This document shows, one piece after another, positions 51,051-58,900 of a stretch of DNA of 62,392 nucleotides. The notes under the pieces are model-generated. The model searched no databases and was not told the DNA's origin. It saw nothing but the letters and a program-made list of their open reading frames with translations. The translations under genes and the position numbers were made by a program. The number at the start of each line of letters is the position of its first letter. The stretch's first letter is position 1. Source of the stretch: Pseudomonas guariconensis (lineage in GTDB: Bacteria > Pseudomonadota > Gammaproteobacteria > Pseudomonadales > Pseudomonadaceae); assembly GCF_015680235.1 (NCBI RefSeq), contig NZ_JADLJL010000029.1:1-62392 (forward strand), read 5' to 3'.

Positions 51051-52658
51051 TCAGGGTGTATCCGGCATCGAGCGATACGCCGCCGCGGTATGGAACTGCG
51101 GCCCGGGCAACGCCACTTGCACCACATGGGCCCCGGCCAGGCCCTGGCGCCGACCCGGGCCGAAACCCAGGGCCGGGGTCAGGCCGGTCTCGACGTCATG
51201 CAGCCCTTCCAGGGCCTGCACCAGCTGTTCGCGGCTGGCGTCGCGGCCCACCTGCTTGAGGGCCTCGGTCATCAACACCAGGGCGCACCGGGTGCTGACC
51301 TGCAACGATGCCTGGCGACCATCCAGGCCTTGTCGCTCACGCAGCCCGGCCAGGGTGGCGAGCCCTTGTGAAGTCCAGTCCGCCGGGACAAAGGGATAAG
51401 CCAGGAACACGCGCTCGGACCACTGCGCCGGCAGGCTCGGCAAGGCGCCGGCCACCTGGCTGGAGGCTGCGAACAGATAGGGTGCGCGACCAGCCGCCTG
51501 CAGTGCCGCGGCCAGCTCGGCAAAGGCCTGGGCGCGGCCTAGGAAGACGATACCCTGGCCCTGCACCGCCTGGCCATCGAATGCCTGCACCGGGCCCGAT
51601 GCCCAGCCTGCGGCCTGCAAGCGCTGGCGCACGGCTTCAGCCTGTGCGGCCTGCCCCGGGCCGGAATAGACCACTTGCAACGCCTCGGGCGGCAGGCCCA
51701 GGCCGGCCCGGGCATACCCAGCCAGGCTCAGCAACTGCTCGGGCAGGCCGGGCAAGGGGTCGAAGATCTGTGGGCTGGCGCCGCTGCGGGGTGTACTGCC
51801 GACCAGCGGCACGTCGCGTTGTTCGAGTGTCGCGGCCAACTCATCGTCGAGCATGGGGGCCAGCGGACTGATCAGGGCGAAAACCTGCGCCTCGTCCAGC
51901 AAGCCATCCAGGGCCTGCCTGGCGCCCTGCGGGTCGACGCCAGGGTCGCGCACCACCAGTTCCAGACGCCGCCCATGAATACCGCCCTGCTGGTTGAGTT
52001 GCGCCAGGCCGTCCTCCAGCACCGCACGCACCACCCTGCCCGCCTCGGCCAGCGGCCCGCTGGCCGGCAACAGGGTACCCAGGCGCAGTACGTCCGGCTC
52101 GACACCGGGGTCGCGCTCCTCGCCCAGGCGCTTGAGGTATGCCGTGAGGTTGCGCTGGTCGGCCAGGGTCAGCTCGAAACGTGGCATGGCCGGGTCCAGG
52201 CGGTTGCCCGCAGGGTCCACGCCCTGCTGGATGGCCCGGGCCAGGCTGGCCTCGGCATAGGCCGGGTAGCGCCTGCCATTGGCCTGGCGCTCGCCCTGCC
52301 CCATGGCCAGGCGCTGCCAGTCCAGGCTTGGCGGGCGCACCCCACCCTCGGCGCGGCCACGGCCGTCGTTGCCATGGCAACTGGCGCAAGGCAGCACACT
52401 GGCCGGCACGCTCATGTCGCTGGCGCCTACCCGGGCCAACAACTGGGCATCGCTGCTCGACAGGCCTTCGCGGTACAGGCGCTTGCCAGCCTGCTCCTGC
52501 TCGGTCAGGTCCAGGGCCATGGCCGTAGTGGACAACAACCCCACCAGGACCAACCACCCCCCTGTAGGCGCGGCCTTGCGCCGCGAACGGCCGATCGCGG
52601 AGCAAGCCCGCTGCCACAAGGCGTGCATAAGTTGCGTGGGCGAGCACATGGCGCTCAC
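51051..52658 (-). CDS. Cytochrome c fused to an ABC-type periplasmic binding domain
   Basis: A periplasmic fusion. A class-I cytochrome c domain of about 120 residues has one heme site, CASCH, with MPRFELT as probable axial Met. A Peripla_BP_6-type domain of about 350 residues follows (RLGTLLPASGPLAEAGRVVRAVLEDGLAQ in its first strand-helix unit), like branched-chain amino-acid receptors but without transporter genes. The start is uncertain. The GTG at 52658 overlaps the SCO1-like stop by four bases, but the first 30 codons then run through a REP element (52560-52622). A TTG just after GGGGGG would give a short signal peptide ending STTAMA. The fusion probably couples ligand sensing to electron transfer near the oxidase. 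Confidence 0.8.
   Translation of the reverse strand: MSAMCSPTQLMHALWQRACSAIGRSRRKAAPTGGWLVLVGLLSTTAMALDLTEQEQAGKRLYREGLSSSDAQLLARVGASDMSVPASVLPCASCHGNDGRGRAEGGVRPPSLDWQRLAMGQGERQANGRRYPAYAEASLARAIQQGVDPAGNRLDPAMPRFELTLADQRNLTAYLKRLGEERDPGVEPDVLRLGTLLPASGPLAEAGRVVRAVLEDGLAQLNQQGGIHGRRLELVVRDPGVDPQGARQALDGLLDEAQVFALISPLAPMLDDELAATLEQRDVPLVGSTPRSGASPQIFDPLPGLPEQLLSLAGYARAGLGLPPEALQVVYSGPGQAAQAEAVRQRLQAAGWASGPVQAFDGQAVQGQGIVFLGRAQAFAELAAALQAAGRAPYLFAASSQVAGALPSLPAQWSERVFLAYPFVPADWTSQGLATLAGLRERQGLDGRQASLQVSTRCALVLMTEALKQVGRDASREQLVQALEGLHDVETGLTPALGFGPGRRQGLAGAHVVQVALPGPQFHTAAAYRSMPDTP
52560..52622. repeat. REP element at the 5' end of the cytochrome fusion gene
   Basis: CTGTAGGCGCGGCCTTGCGC and GCGGAGCAAGCCCGCTGCCA are REP-type half-elements. 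They separate the SCO1-like stop codon from the hydrophobic signal segment of the next gene, making its start codon ambiguous. Confidence 0.7.
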
Positions 52659-53320
52659 CGGCCTGCCAGGGGTTGGGCCAGCAACTGCATGCGCTGGGCG
52701 ATGGCCGTAGGCGGCGCGTCGGGGCGGATCTTGCTCCAGCGCTTGCCGGCCACGTCACCGGCGATCAGTTGGGTGGAATGCTGCTCGGGGCTGGGCAGGA
52801 ACTGCCCCAGGCGCCCTAGCACCAGGTCGACATTGGCCTTGTCGCCGGTCAGGAACAGCCAGTTCGGGCCGTCCACGCCCTGTTTGCGAGCAAAGGCCTT
52901 GAGCGCGGCCGGGGTGTCGTTGAGCGGGTCGCTGCTGACCGAGACGAAGGTTACCTGGCTCGCCAGCTCCGGCCCCATGGCCTCGCGCACTTCGCGCAGC
53001 TTGCGGGTGATCAGCGGGCAGGCGTCGTTGCAGTGGGTGAAGATGACGTTGAGCATCACCACCTTGTCCTTGAGCACATCACTGTAGAAGCGCAGCTCGC
53101 GGCCGTCCTGGTCCTTGAGCACGGTGTCGGTGAACCAGGCCTGTGCGTCCCGAGTACCGCCGCCACTGACCATCGGCTGCGGCGCCGGTTGCGGGGCCGG
53201 CCCGGCCGAGGCATGGTCTTCGTGGGCCATGGCCACCGAGGCGAGGATCCACAGGCAGCCGACCAGGGTCAGCCAATCGAGGCCGCGCATGCCGAGGCGG
53301 CGGGTGCTGGTGGTGGTCAT
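52655..53320 (-). CDS. SCO1/SenC-like copper protein (second of two)
   Basis: 221 residues with an N-terminal signal or anchor (about 14-32). Thioredoxin fold with the copper motif THCNDACP (CxxxC) and a distal His in PSPEQHSTQLI, the three metal ligands of SCO proteins. These proteins load copper on cuproenzymes. Its ATG overlaps the previous SCO-like gene by four bases. It is likely to help assemble the copper centres of the MnxG-like oxidase. Confidence 0.9.
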   Translation of the reverse strand: MTTTSTRRLGMRGLDWLTLVGCLWILASVAMAHEDHASAGPAPQPAPQPMVSGGGTRDAQAWFTDTVLKDQDGRELRFYSDVLKDKVVMLNVIFTHCNDACPLITRKLREVREAMGPELASQVTFVSVSSDPLNDTPAALKAFARKQGVDGPNWLFLTGDKANVDLVLGRLGQFLPSPEQHSTQLIAGDVAGKRWSKIRPDAPPTAIAQRMQLLAQPLAGR

Positions 53321-53985
53321 GGCTGCACCTCCTGCTGGCGATCCGGCCCGCCGGCGATGGCGGTGCTCTTGGCGTGTACGCGGCGGGCGCTGAGGCGGTT
53401 GATCTCGGCGACCAGCACGGTCGGGTCGGTGAAGCCGTAATAACGCGTCCAGTGGCCGCTGCGCCCGTCACCGACGAGAATCAGCGGCGGGTGTTGGCTC
53501 AAGTCGGCGCTGAAGCTGCCCAGGCCCTTGAGGGTCTCGGTGATGGCGTAGGGCGAGCCAGTCAGCCAGCTCCAGCCTGGGCCATGCTGGAACGCCTTGG
53601 CGTAGCCGAGCAGGCGCTTGGAGTCGTCGCGCTGCGGGTCGACGCTGATCGACACCAGCTGGATCTCCTCACCGACCCGCCCGCCCAGCTGCTGCTGAAC
53701 CTTGGACATGATCGACGACACCACTGGGCAGACCGTGGTACAGCTGGTGTAGATGAACCCCATGACCACCAGATGATCCCCAACCAGGTCTTTTTCCAGG
53801 CGCACCGGCATGCCGTCCTGGTCGAGCAGCGAGACATCGGCAAAGCGCACGCTGGCCTTCTCCTGGCGGGCCGCTGGCGGTTGCTGGGCATGGCCGCTGT
53901 GGTCATGCCCGGCGTGGGCCTGGGCCAGTTGGCTGGCCAACAGCAGGCTCAGGGCGATCAGGTTGCAAGCAAGCTTGGCGTTCAT
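53317..53985 (-). CDS. SCO1/SenC-like copper protein (first of two)
   Basis: 222 residues with a signal peptide ending SQLAQA (about 23) and a His-rich mature N-terminus HAGHDHSGH that may bind Cu. The SCO motif is TSCTTVCP and the distal His is in ADLSQHPPLILV. The four-base ATGA overlap with the YVTN gene stop indicates coupling. Bacterial mnx operons with multicopper Mn oxidases often include an SCO-like gene; two in tandem may divide metallation and disulfide-reduction roles. Confidence 0.9.
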   Translation of the reverse strand: MNAKLACNLIALSLLLASQLAQAHAGHDHSGHAQQPPAARQEKASVRFADVSLLDQDGMPVRLEKDLVGDHLVVMGFIYTSCTTVCPVVSSIMSKVQQQLGGRVGEEIQLVSISVDPQRDDSKRLLGYAKAFQHGPGWSWLTGSPYAITETLKGLGSFSADLSQHPPLILVGDGRSGHWTRYYGFTDPTVLVAEINRLSARRVHAKSTAIAGGPDRQQEVQP

Positions 53986-55958
53986 CGCACACTCCTGGGT
54001 TTCCCTTGGGAAGCGGTAGAGGCTGCGGCCGGCAGGACACGCAGGCTGGTGTAGTTCTCTTCGGCGAACTTGCGACCGAGGGTCGGCGACTGCACATGCA
54101 GGTACCAGGCCCCGGCCTCGGCCAGTTGTAGCGAACCCTGGTACACGCCATCGCCCACTTCTTCGAGCGGCAGGCTGCGAGGCATCGAGGATGGCGCCAG
54201 GAAGTAGCGCAGGCTCAGGTCACGCAGGCCCAGGCGCGGCTCGCCGTCGTCGCCGAGGATGCGGACCCGGGCGACGAATACGCTGTGCTGCAGGGCCGGC
54301 TGGCCGTTGCCGAGGAACTGGGCGTGTACGCCCTTGCGCTTGGGCGCATCCGGCGATGCCGCCACGCGGGTGCTGAAGCAGTGGATGATCTGCGGCTGGT
54401 TGAGCAAAAAGGCCACGTCGAAACTGCCCGCCGCCGGCAGCTTAACCGTCGAGCCATACACCCCAGGGGCCAGCTCGCGTAGGCTGCGGTCGATGACGAT
54501 GGCCGCACGGGCCTGGTGGCCACGGTTGTTGTAGCCGGACATCGGCGCGTTCATGCCTTCGGCATAGAAGTAGGTGGTGTTGTCCACAGGGTTGACCACG
54601 AACACCGAGTTGTCGTCCCGGGCCACCGACAGCCCTTGGGCCAACGGCAGGTCGCCGGCCTGGCGGGGCGCCGCGGGGCCAGCCTCGAAGCCCTGGACGA
54701 TCGGCTCGCGCCCGGCCCCGAGGCTCGACAGGTTGATCATGCTGACTTTCGGTGAGGCCAGGCCACGCACGTAGGCATAGCCCTTGGTGAAGGTCAGTTG
54801 GTACGGCTCGGCCGCCACCGGGATACGGTGGATCAGTTGGTCGTTGCTGGCATCGATCACCAGGGCCTGGTTCTCCAGAGTGTTCAGCACGATGCCGTAG
54901 CGGCCGTCGTCGCTGAACTGCATGGGCCCAAGGCCGGGCTCGGCCTTGACCGTGTGGCGCAACTGGTGGCTGCGGGCGTCGATCACACGGACCGAGCCCT
55001 CCTTGCCATCGGCCACGTACACCGCCTGGGACAGCGACGAGTAGGCCACCGACAACGGATGTGGGCCGACCTGCAGGGTCTTGGCCAGGCGCATGTCGGC
55101 GGCATCGATGATGCTCAGGGTGCCTGCGTCGCGGTTGCTGACGAAGGCGTAGCGCGAGTCGTTGCTGAAGGCGATCTCGTGGTGCCCGGAGCCGGTGATG
55201 AACGACTTGAGCATGCCACGGCTGGGCACGTCGATCACGGTGACCCCACCCTTGGCCGGGTCGCTGCTGTTGTTGCCTACCCACAACCGGCGTTGGTCCG
55301 GTTGCAGGGCCACGCGCAGCGGCTGCTCGCCCGCCTCCAGGTTGGCCACACGGGTGAAGGTCTCGGTATCGATCACCGCTACCTGGCCCTGATCAGGCAT
55401 GGAGACGAACACCTGCTTGTCGTCGCTGGTGGCCACCCAGTCCATGGGCCGGCCCGGTAGGTCGATGCGCGCCAGGGTGCTGGTCACCCCGCCCACCGAG
55501 ACCGTGGGGTCGATCACCGTCAGGCTGGGGTCTTTGTTCAATACCAGCAGGAAGTAGCTGTTGAGGTCGAGCAAGGGGCGCGCGCCGATGCTGCTCTTGA
55601 GGAACAACGCCACCCGCGCCTTGCAGCTGCTGTCGCGGTCGCCGGTCGGGGCCGACTGCGCCGGGTCCAGCCAGGCCCCCGGGGCCATGCCCGAGAGCGG
55701 CTGGCCACTGGCCTGATCGCTGACCTTGAAACGGATGTTGGCGAAGCTGCCTTCGCGCAGCACGCCGCCATCCAGGGGCCGCGCCTCGAACTCCACGGTC
55801 ACGCCATCGCGGCTGAGCCGGTGCAGGCCCTGCGGGTCGGCAGGCTCCTGCAGCAGCTCGCGGGGGTCGCACCAGAGCTTGTCGTAGGCAAGCCCCAGTC
55901 CGATCAGCGCCACCCCCAGCATCACCCCCAGGTACGCGGGACGATTTTTCTTGTTCAT
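53982..55958 (-). CDS. Membrane-anchored YVTN beta-propeller protein
   Basis: 658 residues from the ATG at 55958 (MNKKNRPAY), preceded by AAGGGGGAA; the open frame upstream lies in the mnxG gene. An N-terminal membrane helix (about 9-25) is followed by an Ig-like region. Then a seven-bladed YVTN-type propeller (about 180-500) has repeats such as QVFVSMPDQGQVAVIDTETF, YAFVSNRDAGTLSIIDAADM and AVYVADGKEGSVRVIDARS. A C-terminal beta domain follows. It faces the periplasm. It starts 17 bases after mnxG, so is part of its operon. A partner or scaffold role for the oxidase is inferred. Confidence 0.83.
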   Translation of the reverse strand: MNKKNRPAYLGVMLGVALIGLGLAYDKLWCDPRELLQEPADPQGLHRLSRDGVTVEFEARPLDGGVLREGSFANIRFKVSDQASGQPLSGMAPGAWLDPAQSAPTGDRDSSCKARVALFLKSSIGARPLLDLNSYFLLVLNKDPSLTVIDPTVSVGGVTSTLARIDLPGRPMDWVATSDDKQVFVSMPDQGQVAVIDTETFTRVANLEAGEQPLRVALQPDQRRLWVGNNSSDPAKGGVTVIDVPSRGMLKSFITGSGHHEIAFSNDSRYAFVSNRDAGTLSIIDAADMRLAKTLQVGPHPLSVAYSSLSQAVYVADGKEGSVRVIDARSHQLRHTVKAEPGLGPMQFSDDGRYGIVLNTLENQALVIDASNDQLIHRIPVAAEPYQLTFTKGYAYVRGLASPKVSMINLSSLGAGREPIVQGFEAGPAAPRQAGDLPLAQGLSVARDDNSVFVVNPVDNTTYFYAEGMNAPMSGYNNRGHQARAAIVIDRSLRELAPGVYGSTVKLPAAGSFDVAFLLNQPQIIHCFSTRVAASPDAPKRKGVHAQFLGNGQPALQHSVFVARVRILGDDGEPRLGLRDLSLRYFLAPSSMPRSLPLEEVGDGVYQGSLQLAEAGAWYLHVQSPTLGRKFAEENYTSLRVLPAAASTASQGKPRSVR

Positions 55959-55975
55959 GCGCGTTCCCCCTTCTC

Positions 55976-58900
55976 TCATTGTGCCGGGGCGGTGGCCGGT
56001 GGCGCTTCGTTGGTGACCCGCAGGAGGCCCCACAGCCCCGAGAGGTTGCCGTAGGCGCCGTAGTCGCGGAACAGATAGTCCCCCGGCACGGCGTTGGCCC
56101 CACCGGCGCTGGGCAGCATGAAGCTGAAGTGCGCCGCTGGCAGTACGCTTTCCTGGGAACCCACGTAGATCGCCATCGGGTTGTAGCCAAAGCGCACCGA
56201 ACCGACCCCTGGCAGCCCCATGGGGTAGCCACTGGCATCGCTCTTCTCGGCTTGGTAGGCATGCAGCGGCCACAGGTGCCCGTCTAGCTGGTAGATCATG
56301 CCGCGGCTGCCACCGCCAGGCATGAGCACATGGCTGCGCAGCGGTTGGCCGGGTTTGGCCCAGAGCACCGGGGTCTGCGGGTCGCCGCCGACCAGTTCAT
56401 TGCTGTAGGCCATGTGGGCGTTGGGCACGTCACCGAAGCCCAGGCCAGCGGCGCGGCCGAACGGCGAGTCGGGCGCCATGCCGAAGCGCAGCCACAACGG
56501 TTCGGTCTTGTAGTTGACCGCCATGTTGCCGTTGTCCTGCGGGTCGGCGGCCGCGCCGTTGCCCTCGGTATTGATGCCCTCCACCGGCCGGCCATCGGCC
56601 CAGCGCATGTTCAGTGCGCGTTGCCACACCGTGACGAAGTCGCGGTATTCCGGCTGCCCGTTGGCCTTGACCGTGGCCTGGGCGCGGCTGGCGCCGTCCT
56701 CGGTCCAGGTCGCGCCCTGGGGCAGGATGCTCATGGCCCCCACCAGGCCCTTCTGCGGCTGCTTGATCAGGTCCGCCGGGGTCAGGTTCAAGCCGCCGAA
56801 CTCGATGGCGGTGGTGTTGATGTTGTCCACCGTGCGCCCCAATTGCAGCACCGGCTTGCCTTCACGCTCCAGGTGCCCGGCATAGTATTGATACACCTTG
56901 GTCGGGTAGGCACCGCTGTTGCCGGCTCGTGGCGGTACGGTCTGCACCGGGTTCAGGCCCACGTTGGTGCCATCGGACTTGGTGATGTCGTAGGCCAGCA
57001 GTTGGGCATGCAGGCCCACATGGCTGGATGGGCGCATCTGGTTGTTGTTGAAGGCTGTGGAACCTTCGCTGTCGTTGCGGTCGCGCTTGACCACGCCATG
57101 CATCACCGCGGTGCTGGCCAGGTCCGGCATGACCAGTGGCAGGCGGTTCTCCAAGGTAATGCTGATGCAGTCACCTGAGTTGGCGCGCAACACCAGCGGC
57201 TCTACCGGAACCCCAGGCTTGAGCTTGCCGGTGGTCGGGTCGAGGTCGGCCTTGCGCACGTAGAGGATCGCGGTCGGGTCGTGCAACGGCGCGCTGTGGC
57301 CACCGATGGTGAAGGTCTCGCCATCCTCGGGGTCGACCCCGCTGACCAACGGGATGCTGGTGCGGCGGCTGTTGAACACCAAGGTGCCGCCATTGGCCTT
57401 GAGCGGGCCGCCGACATGCTGGCCGACCCCGGCCGGGTCGACGATGCTGACGCCGTTGCGGTTCTCCAGGATGTCGTTGGCCAGCGCCGCGACCACTTCA
57501 TAGTTGCGCTTGACCGTCGGCCGGCTGCCGATGCCGGTGGGGTTGGCGGTTGTTTTCGGGCAGATGCCGTCGAACGCCACGGTGTTGCGCATGGCCACCG
57601 GCTGCGGGTTGTTCGGCAGCGGGAACAGGTCCGGACGCTGGGCGGTGTAGTTGCGCATGATGCCCCAGATACCGTTCCAGTAGCCCTCCAATGCCGCATC
57701 GAGGGAATACAGGTAGTCGCCGTTGGTGGCCGCCGAACTGGAGATCATCGAGACCGGCGCCATGAACCCCAGTTGCTCGGAGATGCCGACCATCTGCGAG
57801 GATTTCCACCCCGAGTTGGAGCTATTGCCGAAGCCCGAGCCGTTCTGCAGCCACTTCACGCCATGCAGGGTGACGTTGTGCTCCTCTTCATGACCGCCGG
57901 CATGCATGCGCAGCCGCACGTTGTCGCCCGAATAGGTGCGCAGCATCGGGGTGAAGGGGTCGCCCGGCTCGGTGCCCAGATTGACGTGCGGCGGGAACAG
58001 CGTGGTGCCGCCGGTCGGGCCGACCGCCGAGGTGATCGCCGAAGGCGCCTGGTTCATCGCCGGGATGGCGCGGTCGGTGCGGGTCTGCAGGGCATAGGCC
58101 AGGTCGCCGGCAAGGCCGTCGGCCTGCATGCCACGCTTGCCGTCCGGGCCGACCTTGTTCGGGTCGAACACCCGCAGGGCCAACGGCTCGTTGCGGTAGT
58201 TGACGACGAACATGCCTGGGTCATCCACCGAGATCGCCTGTGGGCACGGGCGGCTTGGGCAACCCGGGGCCAGCCCGCCTCGGGATTCGACGATGGCTTC
58301 CAGCAGGTTGGAGGCCTTCTGCCGCACAGGCGGGTTGATGGCGTAGCGGAAGCTGTCGGCGGTGGCCGGGTAGGCCTGGGCGTCCGGCTTGCCGTCGGGG
58401 CCTGCACCTACGTACACGCCGGCCTCGTAGGCATGCTGGAAGTCGCTGTACTCGAGGAAGAACTCGCGATAGCTGTCGTTCTTGCCATCGCCGTCATGGT
58501 CGCCGGTCTGGATCACCGCCTGCCACGAGGTCGGGCCGCCATCCTGGCGGGTGGCCGGGTTGTACAGCTTCTCGCCGGTTTCGGCGTGGTACCAGGTGGA
58601 GCCGGCAGGCTCGGCCAGTACGGTGGCGTACAGGCCCAGTTGCTGGTGGGTCGATGGGCCGAGGTGGTCGTGGGTGAAGATGGTACCCAGGCCACGGTCG
58701 ACGTTGTGCACGTTGACCAGCGGGTCGGCGAACCAGCGTTGCATGGCGGTGCGTGCACCGAGCCAGTCGGCCCGGCCGAAGCGGCCGAAGTACGGGTGTT
58801 GCTTGGCTTTCGGGCAGGCCGCGGTGCCATCGCGCGGGTCGCCCTCGGTGCAGCCGTTGAAGCTGCGGATGGCCTGGATCCGCTCGACCACGCTGCCGGG

